In this document: piece after piece, positions 33,441 to 42,660 of the stretch
Layout of the letters: each line of letters opens with the position of its first letter
Position numbering within the stretch: position 1 is the first letter of the stretch
Source of the DNA: Mycobacteriales bacterium
GTDB taxonomy: Bacteria > Actinomycetota > Actinomycetes > JAFAQI01
DNA: 64,000 nucleotides
Direction of reading: 5' to 3'
Assembly: GCA_035550055.1 (NCBI GenBank)
Contig: DASZRO010000005.1
Coordinates: 62,001-126,000, forward strand
Made by a program: the position numbers and the translations under genes
The notes under the pieces: generated by a model
Database searches by the model: none
The model's input: the letters and a program-made list of their open reading frames with translations, nothing else
Told to the model about the DNA's origin: nothing

Positions 33441-35152
33441 GCGCCGACCTGCTCGCTTTCTCACCCGAACAGCGCCGCAAGCTCGCGCTTCCGGTCGATC
33501 CGCCGCGCGACCCGATCGGCAGCTGGCGCAGCAGCCGCGCCCGATTGCAGGCGTGGCTGTGGCGCCATCGCAAGAGCCTGGCGATCGTCGTACCGCTCCT
33601 GGTCGTCGTCGCGGCGGTCCGGCTGTGGGGGCTGGCGCACGGCCCGGCTCTGGCCGACGACGAGGGGACCTACGTCGCGGAGGCCTGGGCGGTCCAGGTC
33701 AAGCACAGCCTCGCGCCGTACACCTACTGGTACGACCATCCGCCGTTCGGCTGGATCCAGATCGCCGCCTACACCTGGCTCACGGGGACCTTCCACTCCG
33801 CCGGCCTGCACGTCATCGCGGTCCGCAAGATGATGGTCGGGTACGCGGTCGTCGACGCCGGGCTCATCTACGTGCTGGCCCGACGGCTCGAGGTACGCCG
33901 ACTGTGGTCGGCCGTCGCCGTCGGGATGTGGGCGCTCTCGCCCCTTGCCGTCGGGTACTCGCGGATGGTCTACCTCGACAACATCGCGCTCCCCTGGGTG
34001 CTTGCCGCCTTCGTCCTCGTCGCGACGCCGCGGCGTTCCCTGTGGGCTCACACCGCGGCCGGCGCACTGTTCGCGGTCGGCGTGCTGAGCAAGGAGACGA
34101 TGATCCTGCTCCTGCCCGGCATGCTGCTGCTCGCCTGGCAGCACACCGACCGGCGGACCCGATCCTTCTGCCTCGTCGGGTTGTGCGCGTCGGGGATCCT
34201 GGTCGCGCTGCTCTACCCGCTGATGGCAGTGCTGCGCGGCGAGCTGCTGCCCGGCCCTGGCCACGTCTCGCTGGTCCAAGCGCTGAAATGGCAGTTCTTG
34301 TCCCGCCCTTCGACCGGCAGCGCACTGAGTGCGGGCAGCGCCTCGCGGATCCTGCTCGACCAGTGGCTGTCCCTCGACGGCTGGCTGCTGCTGCTGGGCG
34401 TGATCGGCGCGGCCGGTTGTCTTGCGGTGCGACGGCTGCGAGCGGTCGGCGCCGTGGTGGTGGTGCTGCTCGTGGCGGGTCTTCGCCCGGGCTATCTGCC
34501 CCAGCCGTACGTCATCGCGCTGCTGCCGTTCGCCGCGCTTGCCGCCGCCGCAGCCGCGGATGCGGGCTGGACGGCGTTGCGCGACCGGCCACCGGTCCCG
34601 ATCCGTCCCAACGCGGGGCGGGAGCGGCGCCTGCGGCTCGCGGGGCGTGGCGTCGTGATCGCGGCCTCGGTCGCGCTCGCCGCGACGACCGTGCCGCAGT
34701 GGCTGCACGGCGACTCGGCGCTCGCGGCGGTCGACCAGACCACCCCGACCGTCGACGCGGAGCACTGGCTCGAGACGAACGCCCGGCCCGCGATCGACGC
34801 CAGAACGGGCGGCTTCGGCAGTGACGTGCTCGTCGACGACACGATGTGGGCCGACCTGGTGACCCACGACTTCCCGCAGAACCAGGTCATCTGGTTCTAC
34901 AAGCTCGACTACGTCGACAACCTCGATCCGTCGGTACGCCGGCGAATCCACGACTACCGCGACTTCGGCTACGTCGTGTCCAGCCCCATCATCCGCGCCG
35001 GGCTCCGGCAGAGCCCGGCGCCGCGATACGAACTGGCGCGCCGCGCGCTCGCGCACTCCCGACAGGTCGCGAGCTTCGGCACCGGCCCGGATCGGATCGC
35101 CATCTACCGCGTCCTCCCAGCGACGACTCCGACAGCGAGGAGAGCCACATGA
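33437..35152 (+). CDS. GT-C membrane glycosyltransferase (ArnT/PMT-like)
   Basis: 571 residues with about ten membrane helices. The first external loop has the acidic cluster ALADDEGTY, and the next YWYDHPPFGWIQIA, both typical of GT39/GT83 enzymes that use polyprenyl-phosphate sugars. The C-terminal part (about 450-571) is soluble and outside the membrane. It may decorate the polymer made by the upstream GT2 enzyme, or glycosylate a protein or lipid. It overlaps both neighbours by 4 bp, so the operon is tightly coupled. Confidence 0.88.
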   Translation: MSADLLAFSPEQRRKLALPVDPPRDPIGSWRSSRARLQAWLWRHRKSLAIVVPLLVVVAAVRLWGLAHGPALADDEGTYVAEAWAVQVKHSLAPYTYWYDHPPFGWIQIAAYTWLTGTFHSAGLHVIAVRKMMVGYAVVDAGLIYVLARRLEVRRLWSAVAVGMWALSPLAVGYSRMVYLDNIALPWVLAAFVLVATPRRSLWAHTAAGALFAVGVLSKETMILLLPGMLLLAWQHTDRRTRSFCLVGLCASGILVALLYPLMAVLRGELLPGPGHVSLVQALKWQFLSRPSTGSALSAGSASRILLDQWLSLDGWLLLLGVIGAAGCLAVRRLRAVGAVVVVLLVAGLRPGYLPQPYVIALLPFAALAAAAAADAGWTALRDRPPVPIRPNAGRERRLRLAGRGVVIAASVALAATTVPQWLHGDSALAAVDQTTPTVDAEHWLETNARPAIDARTGGFGSDVLVDDTMWADLVTHDFPQNQVIWFYKLDYVDNLDPSVRRRIHDYRDFGYVVSSPIIRAGLRQSPAPRYELARRALAHSRQVASFGTGPDRIAIYRVLPATTPTARRAT

Positions 35153-35757
35153 CGACCCCCGTCCTGCCCAAGCTCGACGTTCACGGACCGAACCCCGGGT
35201 CTCCCGAGTTCGCTCCGGCGATGCGTGGCTACGACCGTGGCCAGGTCGACGACTACGTCGCCCGGCTCGGGGACTTCCTTGCCGACGCCGAACAGCGTGC
35301 TCAGCGCGCGGAAGCGGCGATGGCAGACCTCATCGAACGCAACGAACGCGTCACCGACGAGCTGCGGCTGGCGATCGACCGGCGCAACCAGCGCCGCTCC
35401 GGCGAGCCGTACGAGGGTCTCGGCGAGCGAATCAGCGAGATCCTGCGGCTGGCCACCGAGGAGGCGGACTCGGTTCGAGCGCAAGCACGTTCGGAGGCCG
35501 AAGCGATGGTGGCCGAAGCGGGCCGGCACCGCGAGGCCGAACGGGACAGCTGCGAACGGGAGCTCGCCGACATGACCACGCGTCGCGACGCCGTGGTCGC
35601 CGAGCTGCGGCGGGTGCAGGAAGTGCTGGCCACCCTCGGACTTGCCGACCACGTGCTTCCCGCGGAGGTCGTCGAAGCCGCCGCCGCCGAGCCCAGCGAC
35701 CCGGACCAGACGGCGACCCGCGCGTTCCAGCGGCCGACGGTCGACGCCCCGAGCTGA
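35149..35757 (+). CDS. DivIVA/Wag31-like coiled-coil protein
   Basis: 202 residues. The segment EFAPAMRGYDRGQVDDYVARLGDFLADAEQR (about 21-51) is the N-terminal lipid-binding/dimer segment of the DivIVA group, which in this family carries a conserved GYDR/xxVD motif. A long coiled coil (about 40-165) follows, then an acidic tail. DivIVA proteins gather at curved or polar membrane and recruit wall machinery. Located inside a polysaccharide operon, it may position the synthase. It is distinct from the cell-division copy, which normally sits by ftsZ. Confidence 0.8.
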   Translation: MTTPVLPKLDVHGPNPGSPEFAPAMRGYDRGQVDDYVARLGDFLADAEQRAQRAEAAMADLIERNERVTDELRLAIDRRNQRRSGEPYEGLGERISEILRLATEEADSVRAQARSEAEAMVAEAGRHREAERDSCERELADMTTRRDAVVAELRRVQEVLATLGLADHVLPAEVVEAAAAEPSDPDQTATRAFQRPTVDAPS

Positions 35758-36860
35758 TGCGGCGCCGCCACACCGGGCTGCTCGCGGCAGCCGGCGCAGC
35801 CGCGCTCGCCGGTGCGGCCGTGTTGTCGGGCTGCGGCGGTACGGCGCAGGCGCACGGGTCGGCGGCGCAGTCCGCAGCGACCCGATACGCCGAGCGGTTC
35901 CTCAGCGACTACGTCGACCCGGCCGGTCGGGTCATCCGCCGCGACCAGGGCGGCGACACGGTCAGCGAAGGGCAGGGTTATGCGTTGCTGCTCGCCTTCG
36001 CGACGGACGAGCGCGCCACGTTCGCCCGGATCTGGCACTGGACCCGCATCCACCTCCAGCAGCCCGACGGCCTGTTCGGCTACCACTGGCAGGGCGGACA
36101 CCTCGCGGACCGCGAACCGGCGGCCGACGCCGACACCCAGATCGCATGGGCGCTGGACCTCGCCGGTGAGCACTGGTCGGTCCCCGGCGACGTGACGGCG
36201 GCGCGCCGGGTCGCGACGGCGGTTGCGAACTCCGAGATCGGCTACGACGACGAGGGCCGACCGACCCTCGCCGCGGGGCCGTGGGCGATGCGTCCTGGGT
36301 CACCAGTCCGGGTCGAACCCGGCTACTGGACGTTTCCCGCTGACGTCGCGCTCGCCGCCCTCACCCACGACCATCGCTGGGACGATCTGCCTGCCGCGGA
36401 TGCCACCCACCTCGCGCAGCTCGCCGACGGCGGCCGGCGGCTACCGCCCGACTGGGCACGGCTCGGCGGCGGCACCGCGGCGACGGATGAGCCGGCACCG
36501 CAGACCGGCTCACCACCGGCCTCCGGTGACGACGGGTTGCGCGCCGTCGTGTGGGCGGCATGCTCGACAACCACCCACGCCCTCGACGCCCGATGGTGGC
36601 GGCTGATCGCGCCCACGGCACACAGCGGAGCACTGAGCCGCAACCTCGACGGCGCGCCAGCGGACTCCGACCGTTCGCCGCTGAGCCTGGTCGCCGCGGC
36701 GGCGGCGGCGATCTCCGCGGGGCAGCAGACCGCCGCCGACGCCCTGCTGGACGACGCGGCCCGCGTCGCCGCCGCATACCCGACGTACTACGGCGATGCG
36801 TGGAACGCGCTCGGACACGTCCTGCTCACCACCGACCTCATCCCCGGGTGCTCCCGGTAG
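35757..36860 (+). CDS. Secreted GH8-family glycosidase lipoprotein
   Basis: 367 residues. N-terminal lipoprotein signal with lipobox LSGC (Cys26). The mature part has the GH8 segment TVSEGQGYALLLA, the Glu at 71 being the expected acid, and ADADTQIAWAL near 124-126 with the second carboxylate. GH8 enzymes such as BcsZ cut beta-1,4-glucan and accompany cellulose synthases; here the gene follows the GT2 synthase, which fits trimming of the polymer. It overlaps the DivIVA-like gene by 1 bp. Confidence 0.85.
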   Translation: MRRRHTGLLAAAGAAALAGAAVLSGCGGTAQAHGSAAQSAATRYAERFLSDYVDPAGRVIRRDQGGDTVSEGQGYALLLAFATDERATFARIWHWTRIHLQQPDGLFGYHWQGGHLADREPAADADTQIAWALDLAGEHWSVPGDVTAARRVATAVANSEIGYDDEGRPTLAAGPWAMRPGSPVRVEPGYWTFPADVALAALTHDHRWDDLPAADATHLAQLADGGRRLPPDWARLGGGTAATDEPAPQTGSPPASGDDGLRAVVWAACSTTTHALDARWWRLIAPTAHSGALSRNLDGAPADSDRSPLSLVAAAAAAISAGQQTAADALLDDAARVAAAYPTYYGDAWNALGHVLLTTDLIPGCSR

Positions 36861-36881
36861 CCGGCGGTAGCGTCGGATGGC

Positions 36882-37658
36882 GTGCTCACGTTGTGGTCGA
36901 CGATCCTGCGGGTCATCGCGGCGGCTCTGATCGGCGGTGTGGTCGGGTCGGGGCCCGGCGTACCGACACTCGCCCGCGTGCCGTCAGGAGGCCCGGTCAG
37001 CGGGGCCGTCGGGCGCGACGTCGGTGACGCCTCGTGCGCGTCGACGCTCGGGACGAACGCCGCCTTCGGAGTCATCGCGACCACGGCGGGCCGGCCGTAC
37101 TACGCCTCGCCCTGCCTGGCCGCCGAGTACGCCTGGGCGAGCAGCCTGGCCTACCGCCCCGAGTACTACATGAACCTCGCCGACCCGGGTCACCGCAGCT
37201 CGCACTGGAACCTCGGCGGACCGAAGACCTGCCTGCCTCACGCGAAGTACAACGTCGGCTGCGCCTACGACTACGGGTTCGAGGCGGCCGCGAACGCCTG
37301 GGACTACGTACGGTCGATCGGCGCCTCAGGGGCGGGCCGGTGGTGGCTCGACGTCGAGGTCGACAACACCTGGGGGTACGGCGCGAAGGGGGTGGCCGCC
37401 AACATCGCGGTGATCAGGGGCGCGCTGCGTGCACTTCGTTCGAAGCCACACGTCGCGGTCGGCATCTACACCGAGACGGTGTGGTGGTGGGAGATCACCG
37501 GTGACACCCGGTCGTTCTCGACGATCCCCGTGTGGGGCGGCGGAGCCGGCAGCCGCGCTCACGCCAGCGAGAACTGCCTGGCGCACTCCATCACCGGGGG
37601 CCGGGCACTGCTGGCGCAGTGGATCAGCCGCGGCGTCGACCACGACCTGGTGTGCTGA
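36882..37658 (+). CDS. Secreted protein, GH25-like TIM-barrel fold suspected
   Basis: 258 residues from GTG 36882 with a signal peptide (about 1-32). The mature protein has FGVIATTAGRPY, the acidic segment RWWLDVEVDNTWG (D-x-E, like the catalytic pair of GH25 muramidases) and IYTETVWWWEI. Cysteines (about six) could form disulfides. Likely a cell-wall- or polysaccharide-active hydrolase; the family is inferred from the DVE motif and strand pattern only. Placed 21 bp behind the GH8 gene, so probably in the same operon. Confidence 0.75.
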   Translation: MLTLWSTILRVIAAALIGGVVGSGPGVPTLARVPSGGPVSGAVGRDVGDASCASTLGTNAAFGVIATTAGRPYYASPCLAAEYAWASSLAYRPEYYMNLADPGHRSSHWNLGGPKTCLPHAKYNVGCAYDYGFEAAANAWDYVRSIGASGAGRWWLDVEVDNTWGYGAKGVAANIAVIRGALRALRSKPHVAVGIYTETVWWWEITGDTRSFSTIPVWGGGAGSRAHASENCLAHSITGGRALLAQWISRGVDHDLVC

Positions 37659-37681
37659 GCACGCCACCCCTCGCGGCAGTG

Positions 37682-37864
37682 CTACTTGCTGACCCCACAA
37701 CGGCGGCAACGCGACCGGCGCATGAAGCGGGACATCCAGTCGTGACCCGGACCGGTGATGCAGGCGATCACCGCCGCGGCCCGGACGTCGTCCTCGGTGC
37801 GCATCCGCCACATCGGGCCGTCCACCTGATGCGCGTCGCTCAAGCGAATCGCTGACTCACGCAC
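37682..37864 (-). CDS. 60-residue Cys-containing mini-protein of unknown function
   Basis: A 60-codon frame from GTG 37864, preceded by a strong AGGAGGAGG ribosome site (37874-37882, 9 bp spacing), which is the main support. The protein is basic at the end (FMRRSRCRRCGVSK) and carries three cysteines, two as CRRC near the C-terminus, so a small metal or thiol-redox site is possible. It contains VRAAAVIACITGPGHDW. No known family. It lies between the secreted protein gene and the two-component system, on the same strand as the latter, 116 bp after it. Confidence 0.6.
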   Translation of the reverse strand: MRESAIRLSDAHQVDGPMWRMRTEDDVRAAAVIACITGPGHDWMSRFMRRSRCRRCGVSK

Positions 37865-37980
37865 CGCCCCGAACCTCCTCCTGCGTGGCCGTTTGGCCCA
37901 GCCAATAGGGGGGAAGAGCCCCATCATCTCCAGCGCGGGAGCCGGGCGGCAAATGTAAGCCGAAAAACGTCCCCGGCGCG

Positions 37981-38661
37981 TCACCCCTCCTGCATCCCCG
38001 GCAACACCAGCCTCTGCTCGTACGCCAGCACCACCGCTTGCACCCGGTCGCGCAGGCCGAGCTTGGCGAGGATCCGCGTCACGTGCGTCTTGACGGTCTT
38101 CTCCGACAGCACGAGCAGATCCGCGATCTCCGCGTTGGACAGGCCACGCGCGAGCGCGAGCAGTACCTCTCCCTCGCGATCGGTCAGCTTCGCCAGCAAC
38201 GGGTGGACCATCGGCCCCCCATCCGCGCCAGCCGGCAACGACGGGGCGTAGCGGTCCAACAGCTGGCGCGTGACGCGCGGCGAGACGACCGCGTCCCCGG
38301 ACGCCACTGCCCGGATCGCCTCCACCAGCTGGTCCGGCGGGACGTCCTTGAGCAGGAAGCCGCTCGCCCCGGCGCGCAACGCGGTGAAGGCGTACTCGTC
38401 GAGGTCGAACGTCGTGAGGATCAGGACCCGACTGCCCGGCACCTCGGCGACGATCCGGCGGGTGCCTTCGATCCCGTCCGTCCCCGGCATGCGGACGTCC
38501 ATCAAGACGACGTCCGGCTCGAGCTCCGCCGCCGCCGTCGCGGCCGCGCTGCCGTCGCTGGCCTCGCCGACGACGCGTATGTCGTCCGTGGCGTGCAGGA
38601 TCATCCGGAACCCGGTCCGCATCAGCGGCTGGTCGTCGGCAATCAGGACCCGGATCGTCAC
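37981..38661 (-). CDS. NarL/LuxR-family response regulator
   Basis: 226 residues from GTG 38661. Receiver domain with the acidic pair ADD (8-10), phosphoacceptor D55 in LMDVRMPG, T in LTTFD and the lysine in LLKDVPP; the C-terminal HTH LTDREGEVLLALARGLSNAEIADLLVLSEKTVKTHVTRIL is LuxR type. It overlaps the histidine kinase gene by 4 bp. It likely controls the divergent membrane gene cluster as well as itself; no binding site was recognised. Confidence 0.94.
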   Translation of the reverse strand: MTIRVLIADDQPLMRTGFRMILHATDDIRVVGEASDGSAAATAAAELEPDVVLMDVRMPGTDGIEGTRRIVAEVPGSRVLILTTFDLDEYAFTALRAGASGFLLKDVPPDQLVEAIRAVASGDAVVSPRVTRQLLDRYAPSLPAGADGGPMVHPLLAKLTDREGEVLLALARGLSNAEIADLLVLSEKTVKTHVTRILAKLGLRDRVQAVVLAYEQRLVLPGMQEG

Positions 38662-39875
38662 GGCGCCGTGGCCGGCAGCGGAAGCCACGCCGACACCCGC
38701 CAGCCCCGGCCGGGCAGCGGACCCGCCTCGATCCCGCCGCCGAAGATCGCGACGCGTTCCGACATCCCGACCAGGCCGTGACCGGCGCCGCCGGTGGGCT
38801 CACTGCCCCTGCCGTCGTCACACACCTCGACCCGCAGCAGGCCGGCCGTCCACTCGAGCGCGACGTCGACCCGGGTGGCCTCCCTCGCATGCTTGAGCGC
38901 GTTGGTCAGGCTCTCCTGCACGATCCGGTACGCCGCAGCGTCCTCGGTCGGCGGCAGCGGGCGCGGGTCGCCCGCCGTACTGATGTCGGCCGACAGCCCG
39001 ACCGCGCGGACCTGGTCGATGAGACCACCGATCTCGGCCAGGCCGGGCTGCGGCGCCAACGGCGCGTCGTCGCTGTCGTCGCGCAGCACGCCGAGCAGGC
39101 GCCGCATCTCGGACAGCGCCTGCCGGCCCACCTCGGAGGCTTGCCGCATCGCCTCGGTCGCCTCCGCCGGATCGCTCTGGTTGGTCAGCGCCGCGCCATC
39201 CGAGAGCGCGACCACGACCGACAGGCTGTGCGCGACGATGTCGTGCATCTCGCGGGCGATCCGGGTGCGCTCCGCGATGACCGCGAGGCGCGCCTGCTGA
39301 TCGCGTTCCCGCTCCAGCTGCGCCGCGCGGTCCACGACCGCGTCGAGGTGAGCGACGTGGCTACGCCACGCCACCCCGCCGAACAGGGCCGCCGTCACCA
39401 GGCCGGTAAGGAAGATCAAGGAGCCAGCGAGACCGTCGCTGGCGGGCACGAACCGGGTCGAGGCCAACACGACACCGACCTCGAGGATCGCGGAGGCGGC
39501 CAGGGCCTCCCGCCGGCTGCGTCGAGCGGCAACCGTGTAGAGCGCGACGAGCAGACTGACGTCCGCCGCGAGCGGCACGTGCGCGAGCCACTGCACGAAC
39601 GCGAGCGCGCTCAGCACCAGGAAGACGGAGTTCGGCGCCCGCCGGCGCGCCAGCAGCGGCACGATCAGCAGCTGGTCGAGCACCCACACCCACCAGCGGT
39701 TCTCGTCGCCGTCGAAGAGCGGGATCGCGCTGGCGAGGTCGATGATGAGGACCTCGGCGAGGTTGCTCAGCAGCGGGTGCCGGGCGGCGAAGCGCAGCAC
39801 GAGGGCGAGCGGCGCCCACATCTCATCCAGCGGCCAGGCGCGCTCGATCGACGCCTGATCGTCCTTCCCCGCCAC
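38658..39875 (-). CDS. Sensor histidine kinase (HisKA_3 type)
   Basis: 405 residues. Four to six hydrophobic segments in the first 175 residues form a membrane sensor with short loops, typical of NarL-partner kinases that sense the membrane itself or a small molecule. HisKA_3 box with REMHDIVAHSLSV (H211), then an ATPase domain with YRIVQESLTNALKHA and CDDGRG, GHGLVGMSER. It transfers phosphate to the co-encoded regulator. ATG at 39875, divergent from the membrane protein run starting at 39993. Confidence 0.93.
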   Translation of the reverse strand: MAGKDDQASIERAWPLDEMWAPLALVLRFAARHPLLSNLAEVLIIDLASAIPLFDGDENRWWVWVLDQLLIVPLLARRRAPNSVFLVLSALAFVQWLAHVPLAADVSLLVALYTVAARRSRREALAASAILEVGVVLASTRFVPASDGLAGSLIFLTGLVTAALFGGVAWRSHVAHLDAVVDRAAQLERERDQQARLAVIAERTRIAREMHDIVAHSLSVVVALSDGAALTNQSDPAEATEAMRQASEVGRQALSEMRRLLGVLRDDSDDAPLAPQPGLAEIGGLIDQVRAVGLSADISTAGDPRPLPPTEDAAAYRIVQESLTNALKHAREATRVDVALEWTAGLLRVEVCDDGRGSEPTGGAGHGLVGMSERVAIFGGGIEAGPLPGRGWRVSAWLPLPATAP

Positions 39876-39992
39876 GCATCAACGGTAGGCATTGCGGGCC
39901 AGCGGCGAATGAGACCTGCGATGTAGGCGGCGTGCTCCAGATACGCCGGGAGGCCGACGACGATCCGCCCGGTCGGTCCCTAGCGTCACAAC

Positions 39993-40613
39993 GTGGACGC
40001 GAACCCGGCGGGCAACGCGCGGCTGACCGCCTGGACCGGCTTGCTGATTCTCGGCCTGGTGGCGCTGCAGGGCGTCACGCTGCTGGCCCTGGGCAGCCTG
40101 ATCAGCGTCCACCTGTTCGTCGGCGGCGTCCTCGTGCCGCTGGTGCTGTTGAAGCTCGCGACCACCGGGTGGCGCATGACGCGCTTCTACCGCGGCTGCC
40201 ACCCGTACGTCTCGGCAGGGAAGCCACCCCTGGCGCTTCGGCTCCTGGCGCCGCTCGTCATCGTCAGCAGTCTCGCGCTGCTCGGGACCGGCCTGGCCCT
40301 TGCCTTCATCGGCCGCGGGGCGCACCAGCCTTTCACGGCGGTCGCGGGTTTCGGCATCAGCCCGCTCACCCTTCACCAGATCGCCGCCATCGCCTGGATC
40401 TCGCTGGCCGGGCCGCACCTGCTCGCGCGGGTGCTTCCGGCGTTGCGCCACGTGAGCCGCGTCGGCGGCCGTCAGCACGTGCCCGGTGGAGCCCTTCGCC
40501 TCGCCGTCATCGGGCTCACCGCGGGGATCGCTGTCACCACAGGTTTTCTTGTGCTTCACGTAGGCGTCGACTGGACCGCCCATTCGACTGCTGCACTGGG
40601 GGCTGGCAAGTGA
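39993..40613 (+). CDS. Four-to-five-helix membrane protein, cytochrome-b-like histidine pattern
   Basis: 206 residues from GTG 39993 with about five hydrophobic helices. Helix histidines (ISVHLFVGG, LTLHQIAAIAW, GPHLLARVLP) sit at positions that recall di-heme cytochrome b561 or DUF4405 proteins; binding of heme is inferred only. First gene of the run divergent from the two-component system; 40 bp before the DUF347 gene. Confidence 0.7.
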   Translation: MDANPAGNARLTAWTGLLILGLVALQGVTLLALGSLISVHLFVGGVLVPLVLLKLATTGWRMTRFYRGCHPYVSAGKPPLALRLLAPLVIVSSLALLGTGLALAFIGRGAHQPFTAVAGFGISPLTLHQIAAIAWISLAGPHLLARVLPALRHVSRVGGRQHVPGGALRLAVIGLTAGIAVTTGFLVLHVGVDWTAHSTAALGAGK

Positions 40614-40653
40614 GGCCGACCCGACGCAGCGACCACCGAGAGGAATCGCACTG

Positions 40654-41544
40654 ATGCGCCGCCGCCTGACCCACGCCCTGTCCGCCGTGTTCGAAGGCGA
40701 CGCGCCGGCACCGCTCGCCGTGAAGGTCCCGCAGATCACAGTGCTGTTCTGGGTGATCAAGGTGACGAGCACCGCGATGGGTGAGGCCCTCGCCGACTGG
40801 CTCGACGGCGGCAACGGCCTGGTCTGGCCGGCGCTGGGGGCCATCGCCTCGCTGGCGGCGCTGATCGTCGCGCTGCGCATCCAGTTCCGCACCAGGGCCT
40901 ACCAGACGGCGGCGTACTGGTTCGCGATCGCGATGGTCGCCACGTTCGGCACGATGGGGGCCGACTCGCTGCACCAGTTCCTGGGGATCCCCTACGGCTA
41001 CACGACGGCGTTCTACGCGGTCGTGCTGGCGCTGGTGTTCTGGCGGTGGTGGGTGAACGAGCACACCCTGTCGATCCACACGATCGACAGCCGGCGGCGG
41101 GAGCGCTTCTACTGGGCGACGGTGCTCGCCACCTTCGCGCTCGGCACCGCCACCGGCGACTGGACCGCGACCGATCTCAAGCTCGGGTTCTTCTCCTCCG
41201 GCCTGATGTTCCTCGGCGTGATCGCGATTCCCGCCATCGCCTACCGGTTCGGCGCGAACCCGATCTTCACGTTCTGGTCCGCGTACGTGATCACCCGCCC
41301 GCTCGGCGCCTCGTTCGCCGACTGGGCCGACTATCCCAAGAGCGCCGGCGGGCTGGGTTTCGGCACCTGGCCGGTCTGGATGGTGCTCGCCGTCGTGATG
41401 ACGACGCTGGTTGCCGTCCTCGCCCGCCGCGAACGCGACGCGGTCACGAGCCGGCCACACCACGCCCATCCGCACGCGCCGCATCCGCACCTGCCGCATC
41501 CACACCTTCCGGGTGTGGCGGCGGTCGAGACCGCCACCGACTAG
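40654..41544 (+). CDS. DUF347-type multi-repeat membrane protein with His-rich tail
   Basis: 296 residues with about eight helices. Four internal repeat motifs are visible: KVTSTAMGEALADWL, FGTMGADSLHQFL, LGTATGDWTATDL and ITRPLGASFADW. These match the repeated (G/S)xxxx(A/G)D units of DUF347/COG4705 proteins, which have no settled function. The cytosolic C-terminus carries a run with eight His-containing dipeptides (HHAHPHAPHPHLPHPH), suggesting metal binding. Likely an ion or metal transporter-like protein. Ribosome site GAGAGGAA before ATG 40654. Confidence 0.82.
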   Translation: MRRRLTHALSAVFEGDAPAPLAVKVPQITVLFWVIKVTSTAMGEALADWLDGGNGLVWPALGAIASLAALIVALRIQFRTRAYQTAAYWFAIAMVATFGTMGADSLHQFLGIPYGYTTAFYAVVLALVFWRWWVNEHTLSIHTIDSRRRERFYWATVLATFALGTATGDWTATDLKLGFFSSGLMFLGVIAIPAIAYRFGANPIFTFWSAYVITRPLGASFADWADYPKSAGGLGFGTWPVWMVLAVVMTTLVAVLARRERDAVTSRPHHAHPHAPHPHLPHPHLPGVAAVETATD

Positions 41545-41553
41545 GCAGGGCCG

Positions 41554-42621
41554 ATGCGCAGCCGACCGATCCGCACCGCCGCCCAGCTCGCCGCGCTCGC
41601 GGTCGCGGTCTGGCTCCTGGTGGTGCCTCAGCTGCGCGGCTCCGCCGGATCGCTACGGCAGCTGCTCGACGTCGACAACTCCTGGCTGCCGGTCGCGCTG
41701 TGCGCCGAGCTCGGGTCGCTCGCGGCGTACACCTTCGCCACCCGCACGATGCTCGCGCGCTCGGTCCGGCCGGCGTACCCGAAGATCGTGTGCGTCGACC
41801 TCAGCGCGATCGCGTTGGGCCACTGTGTGCCCGACGGCGGGGCCGCGGGCACGGCGCTGGCCTGGCGGATGCTCGTCGACGAGGGAGTGCCCGGCGGCGA
41901 CGCCGCGTTCACCAAGTTCGCCCAAGGACTCGCCTCGGCCGTGACGCTCTACACGCTGCTTCTCGGCGGGCTCGTCGCGGGCGGAGTGGTCAGCGGTTTC
42001 ACACCGTGGAGCGTTCCGCTGATCAGCCTCGCCGCAACGCTGGTCACCGCCATGTTCCTGGCCTGCGTCGCGATCCGCCGACCAGGAGCACGACGCCGGC
42101 TCGACCGCGGCGTACGACGCCTGCCCTGGCTGGGAGCTGCGGTCGCGGACCGGGCCGGCAGCTTCTACGGCGCGCACCTGGAAGCACCGGTGCGCAACGC
42201 CACCCGCGAGCCTCGACGGCTGCTGTCGGTAGCGGGCTGGTCGGCGGCGAACTGGTCGCTCGACGCGCTGGCGCTGTGGGCTTCGCTGCGGGCCTGCGGC
42301 GCCCACGTCGGCTTGGAGGCACTCGCCGTCGCCTTCGGCATCGCGTGCTTCGGCACCTGGCTGCCGATCACGCCGAGCGGGCTGGGCCTCAGCGAGGGGC
42401 TGATGATCCCGGCGATGATCGCGGGCGGATCTTCGCGGGTGGCCGTCGCGCTCGGGGTGCTGACGTGGCGCGCGATCGCGTACTGGATGCCGATCCCGCT
42501 CGGCGCCACGGCCTACGCCACGCATCAGATCGGCCGACGGGTGCGCCGTCGCCGGCTCGAGGCGCTGCCGCCGCTTCGACCTGCCATCGACCTGCCGGCG
42601 TTCGCCGACATCGCGGCGTGA
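41554..42621 (+). CDS. UPF0104 / lysylphosphatidylglycerol-synthase-TM-like membrane protein
   Basis: 355 residues with about eight helices and no soluble domain. The PDGGAAGTALAWRML and FGTWLPITPSGLGLSEGLMIPAMIAGG segments match the LPG_synthase_TM (flippase) domain of MprF-type proteins without the synthase part. Probable role: lipid or polyprenol movement across the membrane. Follows the DUF347 gene by 9 bp, so likely co-transcribed. Confidence 0.85.
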   Translation: MRSRPIRTAAQLAALAVAVWLLVVPQLRGSAGSLRQLLDVDNSWLPVALCAELGSLAAYTFATRTMLARSVRPAYPKIVCVDLSAIALGHCVPDGGAAGTALAWRMLVDEGVPGGDAAFTKFAQGLASAVTLYTLLLGGLVAGGVVSGFTPWSVPLISLAATLVTAMFLACVAIRRPGARRRLDRGVRRLPWLGAAVADRAGSFYGAHLEAPVRNATREPRRLLSVAGWSAANWSLDALALWASLRACGAHVGLEALAVAFGIACFGTWLPITPSGLGLSEGLMIPAMIAGGSSRVAVALGVLTWRAIAYWMPIPLGATAYATHQIGRRVRRRRLEALPPLRPAIDLPAFADIAA

Positions 42622-42660
42622 GCCGCGCCGCAAGGTGCGCCGCGCGGTAGACAGGTCCTC

